Shown here piece after piece: positions 24,031-35,576 of a DNA stretch of 64,000 nt. The position numbers and the translations under genes are program-made. The notes beneath the pieces are model-generated. The model saw only the letters and a program-made list of their open reading frames with translations. It was not told where the DNA came from and ran no database searches. Every line of letters begins with the position of its first letter. Position 1 is the stretch's first letter. This DNA is from Hyperoodon ampullatus (Eukaryota; Chordata; Mammalia; Artiodactyla; Ziphiidae). Where the stretch lies: NCBI GenBank assembly GCA_949752795.1, contig OX457063.1, forward strand, positions 70,517,783 to 70,581,782, read 5' to 3'.

Positions 24031-25329
24031 ATATTTGTTGTTAATAAAACTGCCTTGAACTAATAGGACATATTCTTTCAAAAATTTTTTGACTTGTTTA
24101 CTTTTGAGTTTAAAGTTTGGTTTTGCAGAATAAACTTTTGTTTTTTATCTAACCTGAGCTGCTTCATTCTAGCTGATATTCACAATTAATTCCAAGAGAT
24201 GTATTGTTTATTATTATGTTATCTGAATTTAACAGATGCAGGTAGCAGATTCTGAGATAAACAACATTCACAAAAAATGCATATGTATACTGTCCAAATA
24301 TAGGTATGCATTAATTTTGAGAGCATTTATCATAGTAACAGGTACAAAATATGCATTTAATATGTTGATTTTGCCAATAAAATTTTGAAAGAAAAGAATA
24401 CTTTATCTCAGTATTGCAGTCGACTAGCTCAGCTTAACTTATAGAATTTTTCTCAATTTATTTTCCATAATAGACTTTGAACTTTCTCAGAATTCTCATT
24501 TCATTTTATAGCCTAGTCTCTCTGTCCCATCTGGGTATACACTTGAAAGAGGTGTGAGTCTTAGGAAAGGGATCATTGTAGCATGTAACTTCTATATTGT
24601 TGATAAAGACATTCTCTCTATTAGACATTCTATCTAAGACATTCTGCCTATACTACAGCAGCAAAAGTAAAGCCACTTTTGAACTCTGTCTGTTTCTGCA
24701 CAATTAAGGCATTAAAGGAAGATCTTAATTTCTACTAAGACAAATGAAAATGAAGTCATTTATATTCCTGTCTTAGTTCATCCAGCTATCAGTCTACCTG
24801 TCTATTTGTCCACCTGTCCAGCCAGACAGCCATTCAGTCACCCATCTATCTATGCCACTAATAACGTCTGTTCAATAAAGTGTCGTAAATTTAGGGGTAG
24901 AAATAAACATTAAAAAAAACATAATTGGGGTAGAGGGAGAATAACATAAATCCGACTTGTTATAATTTAAGACAGTAGATAGAGAGGGCAATTTGAGTTT
25001 AATGAATAACTTGATGACTCAAGAAAGGGAAAAATTCACCTCTAGGAAAAGGCATTTGGATATGCTTTTTGAAATCTAAAGTACCTTAATAATTGTTGAA
25101 TGAGTGAATGAATGCATAAAGAAAGAAATGGATAATAATTAAAGCACAATCTAAAAATAACAGAATCTTGATAGGAAGAGACACAAGCTTAAGATGTCAC
25201 TGGAGCAAAAAGCAATGTAAGTACTACTGCTCATACTTTTGAAAACACAAGGTAATTGGAAAATTGTGGGTAGTCTAAACTAACAGGAGTGTAGAGAATG
25301 TGAAAGGAATCAAAGTCCATTATCATAGT
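24031..25329. other. no clear feature; degenerate tetranucleotide run
   Basis: Unassigned DNA. 24780-24855 is a degenerate pyrimidine-rich array based on TCTA/GTCC/CAGT tetramers (CTACCTGTCTATTTGTCCAC). Confidence 0.5.
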
Positions 25330-25827
25330 TTTTAAAAATATGGTCCCAGGTTCTTCAACATTCTCCCATCAGAAATTAGGGTCGGTATACACTTTCCTCG
25401 AAACAAGTCAAGCTTGTGACTGCTTTGACCAGTAGAGGACAGTGGAACTTCTGAAGCTAGGTTGTAAAATACCATGCAGCTTCTTCCTAGTTCTACTAGG
25501 TTATTCACTCTGGTGAACGCCAGCCACCATGTAAAAAATATGACCACCCAAGACTGCTGCACTGGGTGGTGGTCAGGCATTGGAGTTGATAGCCCACCTG
25601 AACTCCAGCCTCATCTACCAGCCCTGTAAGCAAACCATTTTTTACAGCCCGGGCAGCCCACTGCCACCCCTGCCAACAGCTAACTGCAACCAAATGAGAA
25701 TTTCCCAAGTGGGCCCTTCCCACCTTCCTGACCCACATATAGTGAGCAAAATAAAATAGTTGTTATTTTACACCACTAGGTTGTGCACTTTTATAGGCAG
25801 CAATAGTAACTACACTAGTAACTCCAA
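25330..25827 (+). mobile_element. MLT1 (MaLR) LTR
   Basis: Typical MLT1 order: TTTGACCAGTAGAGGACAGT, GCCAGCCACCATGTAAAAAA, CTGACCCACATATAGTGAGC, AAAATAAAATAGTTGTTATT and TTACACCACTAGGTTGTGC. It ends near GCAGCAATAGTAAC. No internal MaLR gene is present. The overlapping minus-strand frames at 25332-25738 run through the LTR and are not genes. Confidence 0.85.
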
Positions 25828-26644
25828 TAAGATTTTGGTACCAAAAATTGAATCCAGACTCACACAAATATTAAATACCTGGCCAGTCTGGGCTTCTCAA
25901 GCCAGTCAATCAACAGGCTAGGAAGAGGTTTACTCTGCTGGCGGAGTTGATTGATCCTGACTTTTAAAGAAAAACTGGGATGCTTTACATGCCTAAATTA
26001 CAGAGGAGAATGTTTAGAATAAAGATCCTCTGAAGTCTCTCCTCTTATGTCCTGTAGGAAAAGTCAACAACAACAAAAAAGCTACAACCCAACACAGGCA
26101 GTACTACTAATGTCCCAGTACTACTAGTGTCCCAAATGAGGATTTGGGTCACTCCACCTGGCAAGAAACCGTGATCAGCTGAAGTGCTTACTGAAGGAAA
26201 AGAGAATTTAAAATGTGTAACAGAAAAAGAAAATGATAAATATCAGCTCAACCACATGATAAGTTGCAAAAATCAGAATCTGCACTAGTTATGAATATTT
26301 ATTAATTTTTATATGAATACATATGGGTAACACGAATCAATTCTCTTCCCCTACCACATCCCCCTATTTAACATAGACGGTACTAACAGTTGCCAACATC
26401 GTATCTCTTTATTTAAATTACAGATATCAAAAGGGAAGAGTGACTCAGAAGAAAAATAAGCATTGTCCAAAGATGGATAAAGGGACTTGATATCTTTTTT
26501 TTAGGGGAGAGGGTCAGACGTTTTTGATTGTATGTGGCATAATTGCATCATACTGAGTAAAAACACAATTTGGCTATTGTATTTACCTGAAACTTTTAGG
26601 TATGATTAAATGAATGGTTTAAGATAGTATAATGCTAAATTGTC
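25828..26644. other. no feature recognised
   Basis: Unassigned AT-rich DNA. A local direct repeat CAGTACTACTA occurs at about 26099 and 26117. Confidence 0.45.
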
Positions 26645-27305
26645 AAGGGATAGACTCTGGTGGCTTTGTGTTATGTCAGCTTAGCTAAGTTGGAACTATC
26701 TTTTCCAGAATTCCCTTCCTATATGCTTCCTAGTAGGCCACAAGAGAAATTAACTCAGGGTTTGGAAAGTGAAAGTGAAGCAGCAGCCACCTCTTTATGC
26801 TCAATAGGTCAAAATAGATCCAGGCATTGTTGAAGCCCATGCACATTGCTGAGTCTGCTGGTTCACCTTGTTTGTGTGAGGCAGTGTTTGTTTCAGCAGC
26901 TTCCCAGGTCCTGTTGGAGATCCTCCTGTTGGATCAGTTTCTTTGAATTCTGGGCCAGGTGCATGACCAGTTGTGGAGGAAAGAGAGCCAGCTTATCATG
27001 AGTACCATTTCTATCACCATGATTGGAGATTGTGAGAGAGGCGTGGGTACCAGTTTGTCTTTGGGAGTTCCTGTTTGTTTTCTTCATGGATTCCAGCTTT
27101 TCCTTGTTTCCAACTATGTACATTAAATTTCCTTCCCAACCTCCAGCCCTGCTGACGATAAGAAAACACCAGATGCAGGGGCAACAGCATTACACTAGAT
27201 TGCCTAAGTAGCTCCCATGACTGCTTAGAGATTAATTTCTATAATAAATCTCATATTCTGTAATACCCATAGTGATTCTGCTTCTCTGATCAAACACTGA
27301 CTGTT
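26645..27305 (+). mobile_element. probable LTR relic, family unresolved
   Basis: The block has a late polyadenylation signal in AATAAATCTCATATTCTG and ends GATTCTGCTTCTCTGATCAA, then ACACTGACTG. That resembles the shared 3' end of several ERVL/MaLR LTRs ('ggttctgcttctctgg..gaaccctgact'). The 5' border is guessed. The frames at 26893-27211 on the two strands are shadows. Confidence 0.45.
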
Positions 27306-28149
27306 AAAATTTCAGAAACATATAACAATAGTTTGATGAAGAAAACTCTAGACTTGTATTTTTCTCCTGTCTGTATCATTGATCTACTAAATATATCATG
27401 GCAAACATGTTTACCTCAATTCCTTCATGTGTAAAATCAGGAGATAAACGCAATTCATCCCAGAAATATGCAAATTTTATGCATAATCTACATCATTCAT
27501 TTGTATATCTCCAGTTTTGACAAATCTATCCAATTCGAGTCCTTTCCTGAGATTGCCTTCACCTGGTTATCCTTCCCACAAATTCAAGATCTTCCTTTTC
27601 ATAAATCTTCTCTTCTGCCTTTTTAAAAAATGAAATATAAGTGACATATAATATTATATTAGTTTCAGGTGTACAACATAGTGATTTGACATTTATATAC
27701 ATTACAAATTAACCACCATAAGTTTAGTAAACACCTGTCACATACAAAGTTATTGCAATATCATTGACTTTATTCCCTGTGCTGTATGCTACATCATTGT
27801 GACTTATTTATTTTTTAACTGGAACTTTGTACCTCTTAATCTCTATCTATTTTGCCTAACTTCCCAATCCTCACTCCCAACTCCTCTGGCAACCATCAGT
27901 TTGTTACCTGTACCTATGAATCTATTTTTGGTTTTTGTTTGTTTGTTTTTTTTTAGATTCCACATATAAATGAAATCATATGGTATTTGTCTTTTTCTGA
28001 CTTATTTCACTCAGCATAATGCCCTCTATGTCTATCCATGTTGTCATAGATGGCATGATTTCATTCTTTTAACTTAGGTTACTTCTATATGTTGGCTATT
28101 GTGAGTAATGTTGCAATGAACATGGGAGTGCAGATATCTCTTCTGGCCT

Positions 28150-29082
28150 GTAAAGTTGCTGCTGAAAAATCAGCTGATTTTAGGTATGATTAAATTAGCT
28201 GATAGTCTAATGGGGGTTCTCTTGTACATAACAGGTTGTTTTTCTCTTGCTGCCTTTAAGATTCTCTCTTTATCTCTAACTTTTGACATTTTAATTGTAA
28301 TGTGTCTTGATGTACATCTTTTTGGGTTTATCTTGTTTGGGACTCTCTGTGTTCCCTGGACTTGGATGTCTGTTTGCTTTGCCAGGAATATTTAAGGAAT
28401 TTTTCAGCTGTTATTTCTTCAAGTAGGTTTTCTGTCCTTTTCTCTCTCTCTTCTCCTTCTGAGATCTCTATAATATGAATGTTAGTATACTTGCTGTTTT
28501 CCCAGAGGTCCTTTATAGTATCTTTTTTTAATATTCCAATTAGTTGATTTCCACTACCCTGTCTTCCAGATCACTGATCATTCTTCTACATCCTCTAATC
28601 TCCTGTTGATTCCCTGTAGTGTATTTTTCATATCAATTATTGTATTATTCAGTTCCAATTGGTTATTTTTTATATTTTCTATCACTTTGTTGAAGTTCAC
28701 ACTGAGTTCATCCATTCTTCTCCTGAGTTCAGTGAACATTTTTATAACTATTACTTTTTTTTTTTTTTTTTTTGCGTTACGTGGGCCTCTCACTGTTGTG
28801 GCCTCTCCCGTTGCGGAGCACAGGCTCCAGACGCGCCGGCTCAGCGGCCATGGCTCACGGGCCCAGCCGCTCCGCGGCATGTGGGATCTTCCCAGACCGG
28901 GGCACGAACGCGTGTCCCCTGCATCGGCAGGCGGACTCCCAACCACTGCGCCACCAGGGAAGCCCTATAACTATTACTTTTTACTCTATATCTTGTAAAT
29001 CACTTATCTCCATTTTATTTCATTCTTTATCTGAGGTTTTGTCTTGTTCTTTCCATTGGAAGATATTCCCTTGTCTCCTCAT
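28150..29082 (-). pseudogene. L1 ORF1 relic (RNA-binding chaperone), broken by a SINE
   Basis: L1 ORF1 protein coats L1 RNA as a trimer. Here an ATG at 29082 opens MRRQGNIFQWKEQDKTSDKE followed by an early stop. After about 39 codons a CHR SINE interrupts the frame (28759-28965). Beyond it comes the coiled coil (ELRRRMDELSVNFNKVIENI, then ..NNQLELNNTIIDMKNTL..). Next is the RRM-like part, with LKDLWENSKYTNIHI and SEGEERE matching the LRDLWD..EGEERE motif. The relic ends near the usual 'RLSADFSAETLQAR' C-terminus, here degraded to a match around FQQQLYRP. Several stops and frameshifts are present. Coverage of ORF1 is nearly complete, which is what makes the missing ORF2 noteworthy. Confidence 0.85.
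28759..28965 (-). mobile_element. CHR SINE (CHR-2-like), antisense, perfect TSD
   Basis: Poly(T), then GCGTTACGTGGGCCTCTCAC ... CACTGCGCCACCAGGGAAGC at the right end, the reverse of a full CHR SINE. The 16-base TSD TATAACTATTACTTTT is identical at 28743-28758 and 28966-28981. A long tail and an intact TSD suggest a relatively recent insertion into the L1 ORF1. Overlapping frames at 28578-29188 on both strands arise from this GC-rich SINE and are not genes. Confidence 0.96.
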
Positions 29083-30099
29083 TTTGCATAACTCTCTATG
29101 TTTGTTTCTATGTATTAGGTATATGACCCCCAGCCCTGCTGTCTATGAGGCCTGGCTGCAAATGCTGCAGATGCATGCTGATATGTAAGGTTGGCTCTGG
29201 TGCAACTGGCTGTGACTTTGTAGGGACACCAGTCCTGGCCAGGGTTGCCTGCTGGGTGGGGCAGTGTGGCAGCCAATTTGGAAGGGCAGGTCCTCAGGGA
29301 AGTGCTGGAGTGGGGTGCATAGTGTTAGCTAGGATGATGAGGAGTGAAAGAAATGGTGCCCACCAGTACCTGGGCCAGCTAGGTGAAAGAAGGTTTAAAA
29401 AATAAAAAAATGAAAATGGCCCTAGTCCCACTTCTACTCCCAGAGAAAATTCCACCAGCTCCCTGCTCTTCCAGCACACACCCTAAAATTATTCAACAAA
29501 TCTCCTTCTCATATGACCCAGGCACTTTTAAGGTGTTGCCTCTATGCTGGGGCTTGATGCAAGTGAGTTTGTTCACAAGCCCTTCAAGAGCACAGTCTTG
29601 GTTTCCATAGCCCTCTGGCTCTCCCTGACATAAGCCCCACTGGTTTTCAAAGCTACATATTATGGAGGATCATCTTCCTGGTGCAAGTCCCCAGGATAGG
29701 GAGCCCAACATGGAGCTTGGACCCCTCACTCCTGGGGGGAAGTCCTGCAGCTGGTGATATTTCTCCACTTGTGGTCACTGCACCAGGAGTGCCTAGACCA
29801 ACCATGTGTCTGCCCCTCCTACCCATATCAATGTGGCCTTTTCTTTATATCCTCACTTATAGAAAATCTGTTCTGCTCATCTTCAGGTCATTCTCAGAGC
29901 ATGGTGGTTCTATATGTAGTTGCAGTTTTGTGTATCTGTAGGAGGAGGTGAGCTCAGGATCTTCCTACTCTGTCATCTTGAGCTGGACTCCTCTTCTGCA
30001 TTTTTTTAAAGCTGTTAATTGTGTCACTCTTTTCCTAGTAGTCTAGACCTCAACAGATGAGTTTAATTCTGTAAATCGTTGTCAGTTTGGTTCTGCAAA

Positions 30100-30480
30100 T
30101 CCTTTGAATTTGGGCTATGATATGGCTGTCTCTCATGTGCATTCTTTCCCAATTATCTCCCTATCCCCACACTCCATCCTTCAATCACAGTCTAAATTCA
30201 GTTTCTTTCATGAATCTTGCTTAAACTTCCTCAATACACTCCCATACCTGCACAACAATTCCACTCTAATATAATCCTTCATTATTCTAAATTCCATAAC
30301 ATAGTTTTTCTCTTATGCAGAGTTTATCATCTGCCCAAGATTTTATTGTTTTATGTATTTATCACCTGTCCTCTACCTCCATCCCAAAAGACTATCGGTA
30401 GAGATCATGTTTCATCCTCGATTAAGAAGGCAGTAAGTCATTTTGAATGAACAAATGAATGAATAAATGAATAAATGTAG
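30100..30480 (+). mobile_element. L2 3' region
   Basis: The pyrimidine-rich L2 3'UTR pattern (CATGAATCTTGCTTAAACTT, TTTATGTATTTATCACCTGT) ends with AATGAACAAATGAATGAATA. The older sequence at about 27430-27610 may be the other half of an L2 split by the L1 at 27611-30010, but this is uncertain. The 77-codon frame at 30217-30450 is within it. Confidence 0.6.
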
Positions 30481-30750
30481 GAAAAGATGTGGGAAAGGAA
30501 AAGAAGTTTAAGAATAAAACGAGTGGAGTACATTGTGGAGTGAAGTGGGTAAATGTTATATCATGCCATGTGATAAATGAGAAGTGGAGTTATGGAAAGA
30601 TAACTGCTGTTTTATCTCTTGTCCTATATATAGAGAAAATAAATGTGCCTATTTCTACTACCCAAAAGAAAGTCAACAAAAAGATTTCTTCCCTACCTGG
30701 AGAAAAAATAGATTAAAAATTTTTAAAATAGAATACAATAAACAGCAGTT

Positions 30751-30799
30751 ATATGTATTATATATATATATGTATGTGTGTATATATATATATATATAT
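30751..30799. repeat. (TA)n microsatellite
   Basis: TATATATATATGTATGTGTG followed by a run of TA to 30799. Confidence 0.9.
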
Positions 30800-30937
30800 G
30801 ATTAGAATTTGTATAAAATAGAGTGGAAATATGCTCAATGTGTAAATGTGTAAGTGGTAAGAATACAGAAATTTTGGATTCCTCTCTCTACATAAATTTT
30901 GCACAAATGCATAGCCACCTTCAAAGAATAACAGAAT

Positions 30938-31797
30938 ATCATCTCACACCAGTCAGAATGGCCATCATAAAAAAATCTAGAAACAATAAATGCTGGAGAG
31001 GGTGTGGAGAAAAGGGAACACTCTTGCACTGTTGGTGGGAATGTAAATTGATACAGCCACTATAGAGAACAGTATGGAGGTTCCTTAAAAAACTAAAAAT
31101 AGAACTACTATATGACCCAGCAATCCCACTACTGGGCATATACCCTGAGAAAACCATAATTCAAAAAGAGTCATGTACCAAAATTTTCATTGCATCTCTA
31201 TTTACAATAGCCAGGACCTGGAAGCAACCTAAGTGTCCATCAACAGATGAATGGATAAAGAAGATGTGGCACATATATACAATGGAATATTACTCAGCCA
31301 TAAAAAGAAATGAAATTGAGTTATTTGTAGTGAGGTGGCTGGACCTAGAGTCTGTCATACAGAGTGAAGTAAGTCAGAAAGAGAAAAACAAATACCGTAT
31401 GCTAAGACATGTATATGGAATCTAAGAAAAAAAAAAAGGTCATGAAGAACCTAGGGGTAAGATGGGAATAAAGACACAGACTTACTAGAGAATGGACTTG
31501 AGGATATGGGGAGGGGGAAGGGTAAGCTGGGACAAAGTGAGAGAGTGGCATGGACATATATACACTACCAACCGTAAAATAGAAAGCTAGTGGGAAGCAG
31601 CTGCATAGCACAGGGAGATCAGCTAGGTACTTTGTGACCACCTAGAAGGGTGGCATAGGGAGGGTGGGAGGGAGGGAGACACAAGAGGGAAGAGATATGG
31701 GAACATATATATATGTATAACTGATTCACTTTCTTATAAAGCAGAAACTAACCCACCATTGTAAAGCAATTATACTCCAATAAAGATGTTAAAAAAA
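30938..31797 (+). mobile_element. 5'-truncated L1: ORF2 C-terminal part plus 3'UTR, with TSD
   Basis: Starts inside ORF2 (ATCATCTCACACCAGTCAGA) and covers the cysteine-rich C-terminal area: minus-free sense reading [20 protein letters not shown] at about 30,988-31,047. It then passes through the 3'UTR to CAATAAAGATGTT and poly(A). TSD AAAGAATAACAGAAT is identical at 30923-30937 and 31798-31812. ORF2 is broken after the C-terminal domain by a frameshift relative to the next match (TACAATGGAATATTACTCAG at 31277). Confidence 0.95.
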
Positions 31798-31812
31798 AAA
31801 GAATAACAGAAT

Positions 31813-32639
31813 GCCCATAGACTGTCTTAAACTTGATCACCTCTGACTTAAGCATGAATAAATGCATTTCCAGACAGTTGTTTACAAAGTCAGAGTGACC
31901 ATGAAAATTCTAATTGTCTTTATGGGATTTTTTTTTTTTTTTACCTCTCTGCCCATGTGACTCACATTCTGTATGTTCCCAGACCAGCCCCTTTCTTTCA
32001 TTCAATACTATAATATTTGCCCATCCTATGAGAGGGATACTGTGTATGAATATCTTACCATGTTGCTATTTTTACCATGAGTCCACACAATTAAAACAAT
32101 GATTAGAAATACACTGTACATAAAACCCAGATACATTTAGTATTAGTTTGCTAGGAATAATAGCCTTTAGTGACACTGGATAACTTCTTTTTACTTCCCA
32201 AGCCTTTGGCCAAAACACTACCCCTGACCCTGAGAAGACAAGGTTATAAAGAGAAGTCCTCCAACAAACTGGTGCAACTCCACCAAATTTCCTGGGGACA
32301 TTCCTATGGTAAATCCTTGATAAAGCTAGAAGAAATGCTCCATCCTGTCTGTCATGGATAGAGACACTTTGTGAAGGGGAAAATAAGAACAGACCCTCAG
32401 TCCTGCAGGGATTACACCTGGCATAAACTGATAAAATTTTTTTGATAAATGGTACCTCTCAAGGGTTTAAACAAACCAAGTAGTTATAGGATTCTGTGCT
32501 GAAAAGACCAGATTCTGGCCTTGGATTATGTCATAGTAATATCAGTCTTAGAGATATTTGGAAGACTACTTCTCTGCAGTTTTGTTATCATTCCTGTCAT
32601 CTTCTCTGGAATATTATTCTACCAGTTATTTCCTCACTT
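31813..32639. other. no feature recognised
   Basis: Unassigned DNA. The frame at 32170-32361 (63 codons) shows no domain. Confidence 0.45.
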
Positions 32640-32930
32640 TAATATTCTCCTCTTCAGGAGTGATGACATCCCTTGAATCTACAGATACGCTCACCTCCTC
32701 ACTCCTCATCATTTAAAAAAACAAGAAAAAAACAAAAAAAGACAACAAAACTTTCCTCTTCATGCCCCTCCTCAGAATAATCTTCATTCACTATCTCTGT
32801 TTCCACCTTCTGCTCCTCTATCACCCACTCTTTGACACTTTGCAATCTGTTTTCTGTTCTCAACATCCTACTAAAATGCTCTTTTTATCAGTCAGCATAT
32901 CATGATCTCCTGTGAAACCTAGTGGCTGTG
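32640..32930 (+). mobile_element. L2 ORF2 fragment (sense)
   Basis: CTTTGCAATCTGTTTTCTGT, then TCTCAACATCCTACTAAAAT and GCTCTTT, follow the L2 segment that encodes LNPLQSGFRPHHSTETAL. An A-rich interruption lies at 32716-32750. Confidence 0.55.
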
Positions 32931-33976
32931 TGCTAGGATCTGAGCCTCATTCCAAAAGTTCACATTTAGGAGATACACACCAAAGGAATGATGTCAGGTT
33001 TTTCTTCACAAGACAAAAATGGTCTGGGATTAAAATGCTACAGAGTATAGAGTTCTTATACACATATGCACAAGTAAGTCTCTATCACTGGATCCTCAGT
33101 TTCAGGAGATAATCCTTGATACAGTTTTCAAGCTATTTCTCCTATGCACCAGAACTGGATGGTGTGGACCACTTTCTGTTGAAGAAGGTTATTGGACATT
33201 CTTGCTCTAGCATCTAAGCATCATCCTGAATGTTCAGTGTTATGACATACACACTAGTATGCACTATATGCTATTTCTTTTTAGAGAATTACACTGAGAT
33301 CATCACAGTGCAAGTTTGGAGGCTTGCCTATAGATGCTTCATAAACTCTTCTTTATCCATATCTGTTTTGTTTTTTGCCATATTTGTGACATTTGTTTAA
33401 CAGTGGAAAGTGTTAATATCCCCTTCTTTGAGCCTCCAGTTTCTCTTCTTTAAACTTCTCTTTTTACCTATGATCACCCAAAATTGTATAATATCTGAGT
33501 AACGATTACCTCTTATTTTATTCTCACTCCCTTGACTATTTTATAATTCAGGCATCACCTTTTTACAGATTCCTACCTAAATCAGTATCTTACAAAGGCC
33601 TTCCCTTTTGAACTCCAGCTCAGATTTCCAACTGCTTACTTGACTTACCCACATGTGTATACTACTACTTGTGCAAACTATACACACTTCTCTATCCTCC
33701 AAAGGCAGTAAGAAAACCCGACCTCATATAAATACATGTAAAACAAATTGATCGTGTAGTTCCTTAGAAATTTATATTCAACATTTTCATCAATGATTGG
33801 GTAAGACCCCAAGTGACTTTCTCACAAAATCTACAGATAAACGGATAGTGTACCATTGTTATGTATGACCAACTTGTTGTCTTGAAATACTTAGCAGGTT
33901 GAAATTATTTGATTTGTATAATACTATAAGCTGTAATTGGGAGAAAGTTTAAATTCTACTTTTGGTTCTGAAACAT
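32931..33976. other. no clear feature; possible L2 continuation
   Basis: Mostly unassigned. 33540-33720 is pyrimidine-rich and could be another L2 piece, but no diagnostic motif is secure. Confidence 0.35.
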
Positions 33977-34006
33977 GCACCCACACGCGCACACACACAC
34001 ACACAA
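33977..34006. repeat. (CA)n microsatellite
   Basis: GCACCCACACGCGCACACAC continuing to 34006. Confidence 0.85.
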
Positions 34007-34369
34007 CTACAGAATATGTTGTCATGGTTGAACAGTATGGCTCAATGTTCTAAAGCAACAAGACTCCTGTCCAATTTAATTAGTGACCAGAAGGGAGAGC
34101 ATGAATTTCTCTGTGCTGGATAGATTACAACACATCTCTATTAACATATTTAGTTATAGTTTCTACACTTAAAGATCTTGCACAGTTGGAAAGAAGTATT
34201 TTATGAAAGCCAAGTAAATGATTAGGAAAAAGGGAAAACAATGCTGAGAATACTTTGCTTGAAGGAGAATCACAAAAACTCCATTAACTGATTTCAAATA
34301 CTTAAAAGGTTTTGATATAGATCAGGGAGATGTACAGCATACTAAATAATGGTCAAGTTCTGATATCAA

Positions 34370-34550
34370 GCAATCTTGGTCATGACCTTCCATAGTTGTA
34401 TGAAATTTGAGCAATTCATTTAAATCTCCAACCTTTAGTTCCTACAACTTCATTAAATGACTGGAAGAATTAAAATGAGAAATATAGTTGAAGTCCTAGG
34501 CATTGTGCCTGACATGTATTAAGTGGTCAATAATTGTTAGTTATAATTAT
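34370..34550 (+). mobile_element. MIR SINE relic
   Basis: GAAATTTGAGCAATTCATTT, AAATCTCCAACCTTTAGTTC and the terminal CATTGTGCCTGACATGTATT with AAGTGGTCAATAATTG follow sense MIR order. Confidence 0.7.
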
Positions 34551-34598
34551 CAGTGAGTGAAATAGCTTAAAAAAGTTTTCATAAAAAAGTATAGTCTT

Positions 34599-34749
34599 GG
34601 GCTTCCCTGGTGGCGCAGTGGTTGAGAGTCTGCCCGCTGATGCAGGGTACGCGGGTTCGTGCCCCGGTCTGGGAAGATCCCACATGCCGTGGAGCGGCTG
34701 CGCCCGTGAGCCATGGCCTCTGGGCCTGTGCGTCCAGAGCCTGTGCTCC
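34599..34749 (+). mobile_element. CHR SINE lacking its 3' part
   Basis: Starts GGGCTTCCCTGGTGGCGCAG and keeps the tRNA-derived half (GCGGGTTCGTGCCCCGG = B box region) through GCCTGTGCTCC. It then stops abruptly at 34749 and is followed by ATGTACAAAATTGG, unrelated sequence. The tail and poly(A) are absent and no TSD is visible. Retroposition normally truncates the 5' end, so a later deletion is the simplest explanation. The open frames at 34527-34839 on both strands are SINE shadows. Confidence 0.94.
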
Positions 34750-35252
34750 ATGTACAAAATTGGAAAGTTTAACTTCAAGAAATTTCTCTTGATAAAGTTC
34801 AAGATTATCTTCATCTCAACAACTTCTCAGTGCTTTTGAGGGGATTAATGAATTGTATTATACAATATCTACTGTCTGTTATAATTCTAATCTATTATGA
34901 TTCTCCAATGTTAGTTATCTAATATATTTTTTGGAAGGAATGAGTAGATAAACATAATAACAAATCCAGTGAGAGAAATGCCCTTGCCCTTTTGATGCCT
35001 CTTAAATTGTACCACCACTCCAAGGAGGCCATCGCTGCCTTCAGGTACAATCTGCTTAGGTAGGTTTGAACTCAATGGTAAAAATATCTTTTGCCAGTCT
35101 TTATGATTTCTAATCTTTTGAGAATAACTTCTTCTTCTAGAATCTGTATATCCTCAGTGGTATGTTTTGACACCTCCTAGGAGCTTTTGTGTTTTCATTT
35201 CAAACCTGTGATGTTAGAGAGAAGCAAATAAATGGATAAAACTAAGTAACAA

Positions 35253-35576
35253 CATAAGGAAAAAATATATTTTTTTATTTCTTTAATTTTGTATATATAT
35301 GATGGATGTTCACTAACCTTACTGTGGTAATCATTTCATGATGGATATAAGTCAAATCATTATGCTGTACACCATAAACTTATACAGTGCTGTATGTCAA
35401 TTATATCTCAATAAAACTGGACAAAAGAAATAAAAACTTCAAATGTAAAACAAAATTGAATCATTTTGCCAGAGGAAGCACCTAGAAAAATTTAAAAATC
35501 TTCATAAATTGTCCATACTGAATAATAAAATGTTGAAAGCCAACTTCAAAGAGTAAAAACAAACAAACAAAAGAAA
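35253..35576 (+). mobile_element. 5'-truncated L1 3' end with probable 3' transduction, perfect TSD
   Basis: L1 3'UTR motifs run from about 35290 to 35420: GTGGTAATCATTTCATGATG, TATGCTGTACACCATAAACT, ATTATATCTCAATAAAACTG. An A-rich stretch (about 35421-35457) is followed by about 95 bases of unrelated sequence (35458-35552) containing AATAAA (35523-35528). A second A-rich tail (AAACAAACAAAAGAAAAAAA) then runs to 35576. The 15-base TSD AAAACTAAGTAACAA is identical at 35238-35252 and 35577-35591 and encloses the whole unit. The second tail followed directly by the TSD indicates read-through past the L1 signal and co-mobilised flanking DNA. Confidence 0.75.

Larger units (their letters stand above)
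27611..30010 (-). mobile_element. compact L1 lacking most of ORF2, both ends kept, flanked by TSD
   Basis: On the minus strand the element starts near 29991 with GGAGTCCAGCTCAAGATGAC, the classic L1 5' end. It runs through a GC-richer 5'UTR (29100-29980) and an ORF1 relic (29082 to about 28150). It then jumps at about 28141-28150 to the last ORF2 codons (AGATATCTGCACTCCCATGT, TCATTGCAACATTACTC) and a full L1MA/MB-like 3'UTR ending at 27628. TSD-like flanks are TCTTCTGCCTTTTTAAA (27611-27627) and TCTTCTGCATTTTTTTAAA (29992-30010). Without the nested SINE the element is about 2.15 kb, against 6-7 kb for full-length L1. This layout resembles HAL1-type 'half' L1s, or an L1 with an internal deletion. 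Confidence 0.85.

Noticed and set aside
24780..24855. Degenerate repeated tetramers as a possible CRISPR-like array
   Set aside because: No constant repeat/spacer period, and the context is a mammalian genome; it is a decayed microsatellite.
28578..29188. Overlapping 103-138 codon frames on both strands, rich in Pro/Arg/Gly
   Set aside because: They are read-throughs of the GC-rich CHR SINE at 28759-28965; near-identical peptides appear at 62378-62696 and 34527-34839, where the same SINE occurs.
30988..31065. Cys/Trp-rich peptide as a small zinc-finger gene
   Set aside because: It is the cysteine-rich C-terminal region of L1 ORF2 within the L1 at 30938-31797.
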